The position numbers were made by a program, and so were the translations under genes. Below, piece after piece: positions 1-8,618 of a stretch of 64,000 bases of DNA. Under the pieces are notes generated by a model that saw only the letters and a list, made by a program, of their open reading frames with translations, was not told the origin of the DNA and did no database searches. Origin of the DNA: Microbacterium allomyrinae (GTDB lineage: Bacteria > Actinomycetota > Actinomycetes > Actinomycetales > Microbacteriaceae); assembly GCF_020682705.1 (NCBI RefSeq), contig NZ_JAGTTN010000001.1:682001-746000 (forward strand), in the 5' to 3' direction. The first letter of the stretch is position 1, and every line of letters begins with the position of its first letter.

Positions 1-1
1 G

Positions 2-208
2 ATCGCGCGCGAGGCAGGTGTCTCGGGGTGGGTGCGCAATCGCCGTGACGGGACAGTCGAGGCCGAGTTCGAGGGCTCGCCCGAGCGGGTCGACCAGGTG
101 CTCGCGTGGATGGCGGAGGGCCCGCCCGGTGCACGGGTCGGCTCCGCGACGGTGACGGATGCCGCGCCCGCGGGCGACGCGGGTTTCGAGGTGCGCCCGC
201 CCGCCTGA
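2..208 (+). CDS. acyP: acylphosphatase, C-terminal part
   Basis: Only the last 68 codons are in the window; the start lies upstream. The frame reads through a GWVRN motif whose Asn is the catalytic asparagine of acylphosphatases, then the typical DGTVEAEFEG strand and the helix before the C-terminal strand. Acylphosphatases are small (about 90 residues) cytosolic enzymes that hydrolyse acyl phosphates such as carbamoyl or acetyl phosphate. The N-terminal catalytic arginine loop is not visible because of the window edge. It converges on the nitronate monooxygenase that follows. Confidence 0.85.
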   Translation: MAREAGVSGWVRNRRDGTVEAEFEGSPERVDQVLAWMAEGPPGARVGSATVTDAAPAGDAGFEVRPPA

Positions 209-323
209 CCCTCGTCGCTGCGAGCAGGCCCGGCGCGCAGAAGGGCGAACCGGATGCGAGCCGCCGACGCCGGCATCCGCGGTGCGGTACCCCGTGACGA
301 GTCGGTGCCGAGTCGGTGCCGCC

Positions 324-1373
324 TCAGCCGGCAGGAAGGCCGGCGGCGAGTTCGGCGAACACGTCCGCGGCCTCGTCGCGCGTCGCGAGCCCGGCCGACT
401 GTCCCGCCCACAGCGAGACCAGCTCGCCTTCGCCACGGCGCCCGGCCTCGGCGCGGAACTGCCCGGTCAGCCAGTTCTGAGCAGGAAAGGGCGCCATGAT
501 GCCCGAAGACTCGATCACGCGCATTGCACGATTCGGGATGCCGCGCGCCAGGCGTCCGCTCATCGCCCGGGTGAGCACCGTGGCCGTGTCGGTGGACTGC
601 GCGAGCGCCCTGCGGTGCGCATCGGTGGCGGCCGACTGCCGGGTGCGCAGGAATGCGGAGCCCACCTGCACGCCCGAAGCGCCGAGCGCGAACGCCGCCG
701 CGACGCCGCGTCGATCCGCGATCCCCCCAGCGGCGATCACGGGAACGTCGACGGCGTCGACGACCTGCGGCACCAGCGAGAACGTGCCGACGAGCGAGTC
801 CTCGGCGGGTCCCAGGAACGAGACGCGGTGACCTCCGGCCTCCGCGCCGGTGGCGACGATCGCGTCCACGCCGGCCGCGGCGAGCACCACCGCCTCGGCG
901 ACGGTGGTCGCGGTGCCGATGATGCGGACGCCGCGACTGTGCGCCGCCGCGACGATCCGCCCCGAGGGGACGCCGAACACGACGCTCAGCGCCGCCGGCG
1001 CGGCATCCAGCACCGCCGTCAGCTGGGAGTCGACATCGGGAAGGAACTCGATCGGCGGCGAGGGCGCTTGCATGCCCAGCTCGTCGAAGAGAGGCCGGAC
1101 GGCGTCGATCGCCGGTCCGAGATCGACCTCTCCCGGCGTGACCTCATCGCCGGTGGGCAGCCAGAGGTTGACGGCGAAGGGATGCGACGTCGCCGAATGC
1201 AGGGCCGCCAGGGTGTCGCTGATGCGATCTGCGGAGTAGCCGTAGAGCCCGTACGAGCCGAGCCCGCCGGCATCGCTCACCGCCGCGGTCAGCGCGATCG
1301 ATGACAGGCCGCCGAAGGGGCCGAGCACGATCGGCGTATCGATTCCGAACAGATCCTGCAGAGTCCGCGCCAT
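324..1373 (-). CDS. nitronate monooxygenase (2-nitropropane dioxygenase family)
   Basis: 349 residues, an FMN-dependent TIM-barrel enzyme that oxidises alkyl nitronates such as propionate 3-nitronate; family members also act as enoyl reductases. It opens with the family's typical IVLGPFGGLSS segment. The FMN phosphate loop is seen in GVDAIVATGAEAGGH and in the later IAAGGIADRRG segment, followed by GASGVQVGSAFLRT. I start at the ATG at 1373; a GTG at 1400 would add nine residues but has no better ribosome site. No partner gene is nearby, so the physiological substrate is open; detoxification is the usual inference. Confidence 0.85.
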   Translation of the reverse strand: MARTLQDLFGIDTPIVLGPFGGLSSIALTAAVSDAGGLGSYGLYGYSADRISDTLAALHSATSHPFAVNLWLPTGDEVTPGEVDLGPAIDAVRPLFDELGMQAPSPPIEFLPDVDSQLTAVLDAAPAALSVVFGVPSGRIVAAAHSRGVRIIGTATTVAEAVVLAAAGVDAIVATGAEAGGHRVSFLGPAEDSLVGTFSLVPQVVDAVDVPVIAAGGIADRRGVAAAFALGASGVQVGSAFLRTRQSAATDAHRRALAQSTDTATVLTRAMSGRLARGIPNRAMRVIESSGIMAPFPAQNWLTGQFRAEAGRRGEGELVSLWAGQSAGLATRDEAADVFAELAAGLPAG

Positions 1374-1492
1374 GGCGTCGACGCTACTCGCGTCCCGCAC
1401 CGGCGTGTCGCCCCCGATCTCCTCAGCCGCGGATCGCGCGACGACCGCGAGACAGAGCGCAGCGCAGGGGCAGAGACGCGCAGGCAGTGACG

Positions 1493-1528
1493 ACGATGGG
1501 GCCCCACCCGAAGGTGGAGCCCCATCGT
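1493..1528 (-). terminator. hairpin terminator of the rplK-rplA operon
   Basis: A 16-bp stem with one mismatch closes on a UUCG tetraloop when read on the minus strand. It sits about 40 bases after the rplA stop. No strong U-tract follows, which is common in high-GC actinobacteria. Position and structure support transcription termination. Confidence 0.75.
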
Positions 1529-1570
1529 GCGGATCGACTCGGCGGTTGCCCGCCTACGCGATCACAGGTG

Positions 1571-2260
1571 TCAGAGAGCGTTGACGTCCAGCGGGATGCC
1601 GGGGCCGAACGTGGTCGACACGGCGCCCTTCTGGATGTAACGGCCCTTCGAGCTGGACGGCTTGAGGCGGATGATCTCCTCGAGCGCAGCGTGGATGTTC
1701 TCGTCGAGCTGCTCGGCCGAGAACGACGCCTTTCCGACGACGAAGTGCACGTTGGCGTGCTTGTCGACGCGGAACTCGATCTTTCCGCCCTTGATCTCCT
1801 CGACGGCCTTGGCCGCGTTGGGGGTCACGGTGCCGGTCTTCGGGTTGGGCATGAGGCCACGGGGGCCGAGCACCTTACCGAGACGACCGACCTGGCCCAT
1901 GAGCTCGGGCGTCGAGACGGCCGCGTCGAACGCGGTCCAGCCTGCGGCGACCTTCTCGATGAGCTCGGCGCCACCGACCTCGTCAGCGCCGGCGGCGATC
2001 GCGGCCTCAGCGGCCGGACCCGTCGCGAACACGATGACGCGGGCGGTCTTGCCGGTGCCGTGCGGGAGGATGACGGTGCCGCGCACCATCTGGTCCGCCT
2101 TGCGCGGGTCGACGGCGAGCTTCAGCGCGACCTCGACGGTCGAGTCGAACTTCGCCGAACCGGTCTCCTTCGCGAGAGCAACGGCTTCGCTGGGAGTGTA
2201 GAACTTGTCCGCCTCGATCTTGGCGGCAGCGGCCTGGAAGGCCTTGGACTTGGTTGCCAT
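1571..2260 (-). CDS. rplA: 50S ribosomal protein L1
   Basis: 229 residues, full length for bacterial L1, the protein that binds the L1 stalk of 23S rRNA and represses its own operon by binding the mRNA leader. It shows the L1 signature around [18 protein letters not shown] and the usual second-domain segment [14 protein letters not shown] start, 14 bases after the rplK stop, so the two are cotranscribed as in nearly all bacteria. A UUCG hairpin follows downstream. Identification is secure. Confidence 0.98.
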   Translation of the reverse strand: MATKSKAFQAAAAKIEADKFYTPSEAVALAKETGSAKFDSTVEVALKLAVDPRKADQMVRGTVILPHGTGKTARVIVFATGPAAEAAIAAGADEVGGAELIEKVAAGWTAFDAAVSTPELMGQVGRLGKVLGPRGLMPNPKTGTVTPNAAKAVEEIKGGKIEFRVDKHANVHFVVGKASFSAEQLDENIHAALEEIIRLKPSSSKGRYIQKGAVSTTFGPGIPLDVNAL

Positions 2261-2274
2261 GGTTACTGTTCCCC

Positions 2275-2706
2275 TCAGTCCTCGACCGTGATGCCCATGG
2301 AACGGGCGGTGCCGGCGATGATCTTCGAGGCGGCCTCGATGTCGTTCGCGTTCAGGTCGGGCTGCTTCGTCTCGGCGATCTGTCGCACCTGCTCCTTGGT
2401 GAGCTTGGCCACCTTGGTCGTGTGCGGGGTCGGCGAGCCCTTCTGGACTCCGGCGGCCTTCTTGATGAGCTCAGCGGCCGGCGGGGTCTTCAGGATGAAG
2501 GTGAAGCTGCGGTCCTCGTAGACGGTGATCTCCACGGGGATGACGTTGCCGCGCTGCGACTCGGTCGCGGCGTTGTACGCCTTGCAGAACTCCATGATGT
2601 TGACGCCATGCTGACCGAGCGCGGGCCCGATCGGCGGCGCCGGGTTGGCTGCACCGGCGTTGATCTGAAGCTTGATCAGGCCGGTCACCTTCTTCTTCGG
2701 TGCCAT
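2275..2706 (-). CDS. rplK: 50S ribosomal protein L11
   Basis: 143 residues beginning MAPKKKV. L11 binds the GTPase-associated region of 23S rRNA and is the thiopeptide and RelA-related site. The N-terminal [16 protein letters not shown] segment and the C-terminal rRNA-binding domain ([15 protein letters not shown]) are intact. The ATG at 2706 is preceded by GAAAGGA seven to eight bases upstream; the longer in-frame extension upstream is not homologous and is rejected. It is first in a two-gene unit with rplA. Confidence 0.98.
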   Translation of the reverse strand: MAPKKKVTGLIKLQINAGAANPAPPIGPALGQHGVNIMEFCKAYNAATESQRGNVIPVEITVYEDRSFTFILKTPPAAELIKKAAGVQKGSPTPHTTKVAKLTKEQVRQIAETKQPDLNANDIEAASKIIAGTARSMGITVED

Positions 2707-2742
2707 TCTTGTTTCCTTTCGTTCGAACCGGATGCCGTGGCA

Positions 2743-2788
2743 AGCGGTTCTCCCGCACACTCGGCGTTTCCGAGCAGCGGTTCTCCCG
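2743..2788 (-). repeat. 13-bp direct repeat in the rplK leader
   Basis: AGCGGTTCTCCCG occurs at 2743-2755 and again at 2776-2788, exactly 33 bases apart, flanking a small CTCGG/CCGAG hairpin. It lies in the 5' leader of rplK, where L1 autogenous control normally acts. Whether it has that role is inference only. Confidence 0.4.
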
Positions 2789-2813
2789 GGTGACCCGGGA
2801 AGTCTCTATTGGG

Positions 2814-2887
2814 TTTCGATACGCGCGCTTCGCGGGCTACTCAACCTTGACCCTCGCCGCATCAACGCGAGCTTCGCTCGCATTGAT
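2814..2887. repeat. REP-like palindromes between nusG and rplK
   Basis: The segment from 2814 reads TTTCGATACGCGCGCTTCG, followed by GGGCTACTCAACC. This resembles a dispersed intergenic repeat I know from Microbacterium-type genomes, built around TTTCGATAC...CTACTCAA. Right after it, 2861-2887 forms a second palindrome: ATCAA and TTGAT arms flank GCGAG/CTCGC around a CTTCG loop. Together they look like degenerate copies of one extragenic palindromic family. It could also act as the nusG terminator on the minus strand. Confidence 0.5.
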
Positions 2888-2897
2888 CCGGCTCGCG

Positions 2898-3995
2898 TCA
2901 AAGCTTGGTGACCTGGTCGAACGACAGCTCGACCGGGGTCTCGCGCTCGAAGAGCGAGACGAGGACCGTGAGCTTTCCGCTCTCCGGCTTGATCTCGCTG
3001 ATCGTTCCGGGCAGACCCGCGAACGAGCCTTCCTTGATCGTGATGGTCTCGCCGACCTCGAAGTCGACCTCGGCGATGACGCGAGCGGCAGCCTGGCCCT
3101 TCTTGGCCGCACCACCCTTGGAGGTGGCGACTTCCTTGACCTCGACGAGGCTCTTCAGCATGTTGAAGGCCTCTTCGAAGCGCAGCGGCGTCGGGTTGTG
3201 GGCGTTGCCCACGAAGCCGGTGACGCCGGGCGTGTGCCGCACGACCGACCAGGTGTCTTCGGTGAGCTCCATGCGCACGAGCACGTAGCCGGGGATCCGG
3301 ACGCGCGTGACCATCTTGCGCTGGCCGTTCTTGATCTCGACGACGTCCTCCATCGGGACCTCGATCTGGAAGATCTCCTCTTCGACCTCGAGCGTCGACT
3401 TGCGCTGCTCGATGTTGGCCTTCACCTTGCGCTCGAAGCCGGCGTAGGAGTGGATGACGTACCACTTGCCCGGGAGCGAGCGCAGCTCGGCGCGGAAGGC
3501 CTCGTACGGGTCTTCCTCGTCTTCTTCGTCGCTCTCGTCGCCTTCGATCTCGGCGGCCTCGGCGTCGTCGACGACGGCTGCCGCGGCATCCACGTCGGCG
3601 ACGAAGTCTTCATCGAGAACGGGCTCGTCCTCGTCGCCGTTCACGTCGGGTCCGTCGTACGGGGCGACCTCGTCCGCCGCCTCGGCGGCGTGCTCGGCCT
3701 CCTCTTCGGCGATCGAGTCGTTGAGCACCTCGGCGGCAGCCTCGGTCTCGGCTGCTTCGTCCAGGTTGAGCGCGTCGTTCACGATGGCGTCGGCCTCCGG
3801 GTCGTCGATGTCGATGTCGTCCAGGTCGGCGTCGCTCTCTTCGCCGTCTTCGACGATGTGGATGGCGACGTGCTCGGCGGCCTCGACCGACCGCTCTTCA
3901 GCGGCCAGCACGTTGCCTTCCTGCGCTTCGTCGTCCTCCGAGGACTGCTCCGCAGCCGTCGCCCAGTCGGCGTCGTCGACATATCTTTCAGTCAC
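2898..3995 (-). CDS. nusG: transcription termination/antitermination factor NusG
   Basis: 366 residues from a GTG start at 3995 with GGAAGAG ten bases upstream. Residues 1-162 are an acidic, low-complexity extension rich in Asp, Glu and Ala, as is usual in actinobacterial NusG but roughly doubling the length of the E. coli protein. The NGN domain starts near residue 177 ([14 protein letters not shown]) and includes [14 protein letters not shown] domain closes the protein ([17 protein letters not shown]). NusG binds RNA polymerase and couples it to Rho or the ribosome. It lies 83 bases after secE. The further upstream in-frame start is rejected because it runs through non-homologous sequence. 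Confidence 0.97.
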   Translation of the reverse strand: MTERYVDDADWATAAEQSSEDDEAQEGNVLAAEERSVEAAEHVAIHIVEDGEESDADLDDIDIDDPEADAIVNDALNLDEAAETEAAAEVLNDSIAEEEAEHAAEAADEVAPYDGPDVNGDEDEPVLDEDFVADVDAAAAVVDDAEAAEIEGDESDEEDEEDPYEAFRAELRSLPGKWYVIHSYAGFERKVKANIEQRKSTLEVEEEIFQIEVPMEDVVEIKNGQRKMVTRVRIPGYVLVRMELTEDTWSVVRHTPGVTGFVGNAHNPTPLRFEEAFNMLKSLVEVKEVATSKGGAAKKGQAAARVIAEVDFEVGETITIKEGSFAGLPGTISEIKPESGKLTVLVSLFERETPVELSFDQVTKL

Positions 3996-4078
3996 GTGAA
4001 ATTCTCTTCCGTTCCGTCTGCGTCGGACTTGTGATCCGTCCGCTCGCGCTCTTCGATCGGCTCGTGAGCGCCCGGAGA

Positions 4079-4360
4079 TCAGGCGCTGGGCACTCCGAAG
4101 ACGTACGCCGTGATCCACACGAACAGCACGTCGAGGCCGTAGACGATCGCCATCATCACGACGACGAATCCGAGCACCACACCGGTGTACTTCAGCAGCT
4201 CCTGGCGCGTCGGTGTGACGACCTTGCGGAGCTCGGCGAAGACCTGGCGGATGAACAGGGCGATACGCGTGAAGACGTTCGACTTCTTCTCGCGGGGCGC
4301 AGTCGTTCCACCTGCGGGGACGACCTCGCCCTTCGGCTCGTCCTGAACCATCGATGCCAC
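4079..4360 (-). CDS. secE: preprotein translocase subunit SecE
   Basis: 93 residues with a single C-terminal transmembrane helix ([19 protein letters not shown]) and the conserved amphipathic segment before it ([19 protein letters not shown]). SecE clamps SecY in the Sec channel. The GTG at 4360 has GGAAGG seven bases upstream; the ATG at 4351 is spaced 16 bases from that site, so GTG is preferred. Order tRNA-Trp, secE, nusG, rplK, rplA on one strand is the conserved actinobacterial arrangement. Confidence 0.95.
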   Translation of the reverse strand: MASMVQDEPKGEVVPAGGTTAPREKKSNVFTRIALFIRQVFAELRKVVTPTRQELLKYTGVVLGFVVVMMAIVYGLDVLFVWITAYVFGVPSA

Positions 4361-4442
4361 CTGATTACCTTCCGTGAGTCGGCGAGGGCCGACGCACTGT
4401 GTTGTCAACCGCCTGCGTTGGTGCACCGGCGTTGCGCTGACG

Positions 4443-4515
<73 letters not shown>

Positions 4516-4725
4516 CTAGAGACCCGGAGGTCTCGGCGAAACCCGCACTCTTCTCCCATCACGTGAGCGAGAGGAGGCCACACTGCTGATCACTCGGAAC
4601 GGCGGGCACGGCGAAAGAATGCAGACTTCAACTGCATGATCCAGTGTACGGCATGGCCGCTGAGCCTGCGAACTCGAGCCGGAAGCACGAGAGCGCTGTG
4701 GCCACGGCCGCCACCGGATCGCAGC

Positions 4726-6087
4726 TCAGCCGATGCGGATGAGCTTCTTGTTGACGAACTCGTCGGCCGCGAGCAGGCCCATCTCGCGCGACGTACCCGA
4801 GCGCTTCACACCGCCGAACGGCAGCCCCGGCTCGTCGGCGAGCACGAGGTTCACGTAGACCATGCCGGCATCGATCTTGTCGGCGACGCGGGCCGCCTGC
4901 TCCTGGTCGGTCGTGAAGACGTACGAGCCGAGGCCGAAGCTGGTGTCGTTGGCGAGAGCGACCGCGGCGTCCTCGTCGGCGACCTTGTAGACGACGCCCA
5001 CGGGGCCGAAGAACTCCTCGCGATAGGCATCCATCTCGGGCGTGACGTCGGCCAGCACCGTCCCGGGATAGTACGCGCCATCGCGCGTACCGCCGGTGAC
5101 CAGCCTCGCCCCCTGCCCGACCGCCTTGTCGACCTGCTCGGCGAGGCGCTCCGCCGCGGTGAGCGACGAGAGCGGGCCGAGCACGGTGTCGTCTGCGAAC
5201 GGGTCGCCGACCTTGGCCGCGGACATCGCAGCGGTGAACTTCTCGAGGAACGCGTCGTACAGCCCGTCCACCACGATGAAGCGCTTGGCCGCGTTGCACG
5301 ACTGACCGGTGTTGTCCAGGCGCGCAGCGGCCGCTGCCTCCACCGCGGCGTCGAGGTCGTCGGTGGAGAGCAGGATGAACGGGTCGGAGCCGCCGAGTTC
5401 GAGCGCGACCTTCTTGAGGTTGCGTCCGGCGATCTCGGCGACCGCAGCGCCGGCGCGCTCGGACCCGGTCACCGAGACTCCCTGCACCCGCCGGTCGGCG
5501 ATGACTACGGCCGACTGTTCGTTGGTCGCGTAGAGGTTGGTGTAGATGCCGTCGCCGAGTCCGGCATCCGCGTAGATCTTCTCGATCGCCGCCGCCGACT
5601 CGGGACACTGCGGAGCGTGCTTGAGCAGGATGGTGTTGCCGATGACGATGTTCGGGGCCGCGAAGCGGGCGACCTGGTAGTACGGGAAGTTCCACGGCAT
5701 GATGCCGAGCAGCACGCCCAGCCCCGAACGCCGGATCACCGCGGTGCCCTCGCCCTCGATGTCGATGGGCTGGTCGCCCGTGATCTCGTCGGCGTGGTCG
5801 GCGTAGTACTCGGTGATGTCCGCGGCGAAATCCACCTCGCCGAGGGCGGCCTCGAGCGGCTTTCCCATCTCGCGCACGATGATCGCCGCGAGCTCGTCGC
5901 GGCGCTCGCGATGCAGCTGCGCCACCCGGCGGATGCCGGCCGCGCGCTCGGGCACCGGCACATCGCGCCACACGCGGTAGGCGGCATCCGCCGTGGCGAT
6001 GGCGCTCTCCAGCGCCTCGTCGGTGATGGTCGGGTACGTGGCCAGGGTCTGTCCCGTTGCGGGGTTGACGACGGCGTACTCACTCAT
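4726..6087 (-). CDS. gabD: NAD(P)-dependent succinate-semialdehyde dehydrogenase (aldehyde dehydrogenase family)
   Basis: 453 residues, full length for the short GabD/Sad-type branch. Catalytic Cys264 lies in NTGQSCNAAKR and the general base Glu230 in ALELGGSDP; the MPWNFP cofactor motif is at about 130-135. It would oxidise succinic semialdehyde to succinate as the last step of GABA use. As the only aldehyde dehydrogenase in the operon it may also oxidise 4-aminobutanal made by the neighbouring oxidase; that is inference. It is the last gene of the minus-strand gabT operon, 39 bases after the permease. Confidence 0.88.
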   Translation of the reverse strand: MSEYAVVNPATGQTLATYPTITDEALESAIATADAAYRVWRDVPVPERAAGIRRVAQLHRERRDELAAIIVREMGKPLEAALGEVDFAADITEYYADHADEITGDQPIDIEGEGTAVIRRSGLGVLLGIMPWNFPYYQVARFAAPNIVIGNTILLKHAPQCPESAAAIEKIYADAGLGDGIYTNLYATNEQSAVVIADRRVQGVSVTGSERAGAAVAEIAGRNLKKVALELGGSDPFILLSTDDLDAAVEAAAAARLDNTGQSCNAAKRFIVVDGLYDAFLEKFTAAMSAAKVGDPFADDTVLGPLSSLTAAERLAEQVDKAVGQGARLVTGGTRDGAYYPGTVLADVTPEMDAYREEFFGPVGVVYKVADEDAAVALANDTSFGLGSYVFTTDQEQAARVADKIDAGMVYVNLVLADEPGLPFGGVKRSGTSREMGLLAADEFVNKKLIRIG

Positions 6088-6126
6088 TGCGTTCTCCGAT
6101 CGAGGTGGTTCTTGTCAGTCTGGCGT

Positions 6127-7701
6127 TCACCGGCGGGCGCGGCGAAGGCTCGGCGGTGCATCGAGACTGAGTGTCTCGCCGCGGAAGAAGGCCGGACGCT
6201 TGATCGCCTGCCAGATCATGATCACGATGCCGAGGCCGATGACCACGACGCCGAGGATGAACACGAGCCCCAGGCCACCGATGTTCGACCCGCTGCCGTA
6301 ACCGGGGTCCATGGAGTCGATCAGCGTCTTGCCGAACAGGAAGAGCAGGATGAGACCGCCGATCAGCGGGAACAGGAACATGAAGAACACGTTCCTCGTC
6401 GAATCGAACAGCTGCTTGCGGAAGTACCAGACGCAGGCGAACGCCGTGATCCCGTAGTAGAAGCAGATCATCATGCCGAGGGTCGTGATCGTGTCCCAGA
6501 GCACGTCCTCGCTGATGAAGCGCATCACGGCGTAGAACGCCGACGCGACGATCGCCGAGACGACGGTGGCGTATCCGGGCGTGAAGAACCTCGGCGACAC
6601 CTTGGCGAAGGCCGGCGGAAGCGCGCGGTAGTGCCCCATCGCCAGCAGCGTGCGCGCCGGGCCTACGAACGTGGACTGCAGCGACGACGCCGAGCTGGTG
6701 AGCACCGCGAGCGACACGAGGAACGCCATGGGTCCGAGGATCGGCCCGCTCAGGTAGAAGAAGACATTCGACTGGATCTCCTCGTTGCCCAGCCCCAGCC
6801 CCTCGGCGCCCGTGCCGGCGAACGAGAGCAGCGACACGGAGATGAGCAGGTACAGGACCACGATCGTGACCACCGTGAGCGTCGCGGCCCGACCGGGGGT
6901 CCTCTCGGGGTCCTTGGTCTCCTCGTTCATGGTGAGGGTGACGTCCCACCCCCAGAAGATGAAGATCGACAGCGACAGACCCGCCACGACCGCGGCGAAG
7001 TCGCCGACGGCGAACGGGTTGAACCACGACAGCTCGACCGGGCTGGCATCGAACGCGTTCCCCTGCGCCACCGCCACGAAGGCGGCGACCGAGAAGATCA
7101 CGAGCACCAGCACCTGGAAGGTCACCAGGAAGTACTGCAGCTTCTGAGTGGTCTGCATATCGCGGTACGAGACGAAGGTCGCCCCGAGCATGAACATGAG
7201 ACACACCGCGACGTTGATGAACGGGTTGAACGCGAGTTCGGCGATCGTGCCGGGGCTGCCGGCGAGCTGATCGATCAGCAGGAAGAGGAACTCCACCGCG
7301 ATCCCCGCGAGATTGGACAGCACCAGGATCGTCGCAGCGATCAGGCCCCAGCCCGCCATCCAGCCGATCCACGGCCCGAAGGCGCGCGTCGCCCACGTGA
7401 AGGAGGTGCCCGAGTCGGGCATCGACCGATTGAGCTCGCGGTAGCCGAAAGCGACCAGGAGCATCGGGATGAAGCCGACGAGGATGATCGCCGGCACCTG
7501 GAAGCCGACCTCCGACACCGTCGGGCCCAAGGCCGCGGTCAGCGTGTACGCGGGTGCGATGCACGAGATGCCGATCACGACGGCGCCGATGAGGCCGACC
7601 GTCCCGGCGCTCAGGCCCTTCTTGGACAGTCCGCCGGTCTCGGCGCCGTCGAGCGGGGCGAGAGGCGTCTGCGCCCCTTCGCGCGAGTCTGCAGCGGTCA
7701 T
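6127..7701 (-). CDS. APC-family amino acid/polyamine permease
   Basis: 524 residues with about 12-14 predicted transmembrane helices in the amino acid-polyamine-organocation fold, beginning after a 30-residue polar N-terminus. The early segment GISCIAPAYTLTAALGP is typical of the family. Its place between a putrescine-type oxidase and gabD makes putrescine or GABA import the best guess, but residues alone do not settle the substrate. The ATG overlaps the upstream UspA stop (ATGA), so translation is coupled. Confidence 0.85.
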   Translation of the reverse strand: MTAADSREGAQTPLAPLDGAETGGLSKKGLSAGTVGLIGAVVIGISCIAPAYTLTAALGPTVSEVGFQVPAIILVGFIPMLLVAFGYRELNRSMPDSGTSFTWATRAFGPWIGWMAGWGLIAATILVLSNLAGIAVEFLFLLIDQLAGSPGTIAELAFNPFINVAVCLMFMLGATFVSYRDMQTTQKLQYFLVTFQVLVLVIFSVAAFVAVAQGNAFDASPVELSWFNPFAVGDFAAVVAGLSLSIFIFWGWDVTLTMNEETKDPERTPGRAATLTVVTIVVLYLLISVSLLSFAGTGAEGLGLGNEEIQSNVFFYLSGPILGPMAFLVSLAVLTSSASSLQSTFVGPARTLLAMGHYRALPPAFAKVSPRFFTPGYATVVSAIVASAFYAVMRFISEDVLWDTITTLGMMICFYYGITAFACVWYFRKQLFDSTRNVFFMFLFPLIGGLILLFLFGKTLIDSMDPGYGSGSNIGGLGLVFILGVVVIGLGIVIMIWQAIKRPAFFRGETLSLDAPPSLRRARR

Positions 7702-8618
7702 TGCTGCGCTCCTTCCTTGACGGCGGTCGCCGGGCCGCGGGCGCCTTCTTTGGCTCGCGTGCGCGGCACGACGACCATGGGGACGGGCAGCTCGTGCAGC
7801 ATCTTCGCCGCAGTCGAGCCGAGGAAGAGCCGCCGCGGCTGTGCGAGACGGCTGGAGCCGACGACGGCGAGTTCGCCCGGCTCCCAGCTCAGATGCGAGA
7901 CGGCGTCCTCGATGCTCTCACCGCGCGCGACCACCACATCGGCGTCGATGCCGTCGGGGAGTGCGGCGAGCACCTTGGCGAGCACGTCGCCGGCGTGCGC
8001 AGCGCCGGCGATGCGGATGACGCCGGTGTCGACCGTTGCGGGCAGGTCCACCGATACGAGCGACAGCAGACGCAGCTCGGCACCGGTCGCGACGGCGAGC
8101 GCGACGCTCTCCTCCACGAGGACGTCCGCGCCCGGCCGCGTGCCGATCGCCGCCGTGATGCGGGTGATTCCGCTCGCCGGGTCGACGCGCCGCGAACCTT
8201 CCGGGGCGAGCACGACGGGCACATCCGACGAGTGGAGCAGCTCGCTCGCAACGGTGCCGAGCCGGTGACGGCCGCGAATGCCCCCGTTGGCGGCGCCGAC
8301 CACGATGTGCGATGCCCCCAGGTCTGCGGCGGCCCGGACGAGCCCCTCGGCGAACGAGTCCCCGTAGCGCACGTGGGTCTCGTGCGGCAGATCGGCGGGA
8401 AGCGACGCGGATGCCTCGGCCAGCCACGTCTGCGCCTGCTCCTGCAGGTAGCGGTCGTAGCCGGCGTCGGGAGGCGTGATCACGCTGCGGTCCTCGCCGG
8501 GCAGCACCACGACGAGGTCGAGGGCGGAACCGGCAGCCCCCGCCACCCGGGCACCGAGCGCGACCGCGTCGGCCCCGGCATCCGTCGCCGTATAGCCGAC
8601 CACGATCCGGCCGCTCAT
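7698..8618 (-). CDS. tandem-domain universal stress protein (UspA)
   Basis: 306 residues holding two Usp domains. Each ends with the ATP-binding pattern G-2X-G-9X-G(S/T): the first in VVGAANGGIRGRHRLGTVAS, the second in VVGSSRLAQPRRLFLGSTA. ATP-binding Usp proteins modulate metabolism under stress. Here it is translationally coupled on both sides (ATGA overlaps with the oxidase upstream and the permease downstream), so it is a fixed operon member rather than a stray gene. It may regulate the permease; that is inference. Start chosen at MSGRIVVG because the longer frame antisenses the oxidase. Confidence 0.88.
   Translation of the reverse strand: MSGRIVVGYTATDAGADAVALGARVAGAAGSALDLVVVLPGEDRSVITPPDAGYDRYLQEQAQTWLAEASASLPADLPHETHVRYGDSFAEGLVRAAADLGASHIVVGAANGGIRGRHRLGTVASELLHSSDVPVVLAPEGSRRVDPASGITRITAAIGTRPGADVLVEESVALAVATGAELRLLSLVSVDLPATVDTGVIRIAGAAHAGDVLAKVLAALPDGIDADVVVARGESIEDAVSHLSWEPGELAVVGSSRLAQPRRLFLGSTAAKMLHELPVPMVVVPRTRAKEGARGPATAVKEGAQQ

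Noticed and set aside
299..320. 11-bp tandem duplication between acyP and the nitronate monooxygenase
   Set aside because: A single short duplication (GAGTCGGTGCC twice) with no structure or conservation evidence; probably replication slippage.
4517..4532. GAGACC-CGGA-GGTCTC hairpin as a terminator
   Set aside because: It lies immediately upstream of tRNA-Trp on its own strand and has only six pairs; processing or chance is more likely.
4636..8268. A plus-strand open frame of 1210 codons opposite gabD, the permease and the usp gene
   Set aside because: It is Arg/Glu/Asp/His-rich, has no homology pattern and is exactly antisense to three clear genes. Long shadow frames are expected at about 70% GC.
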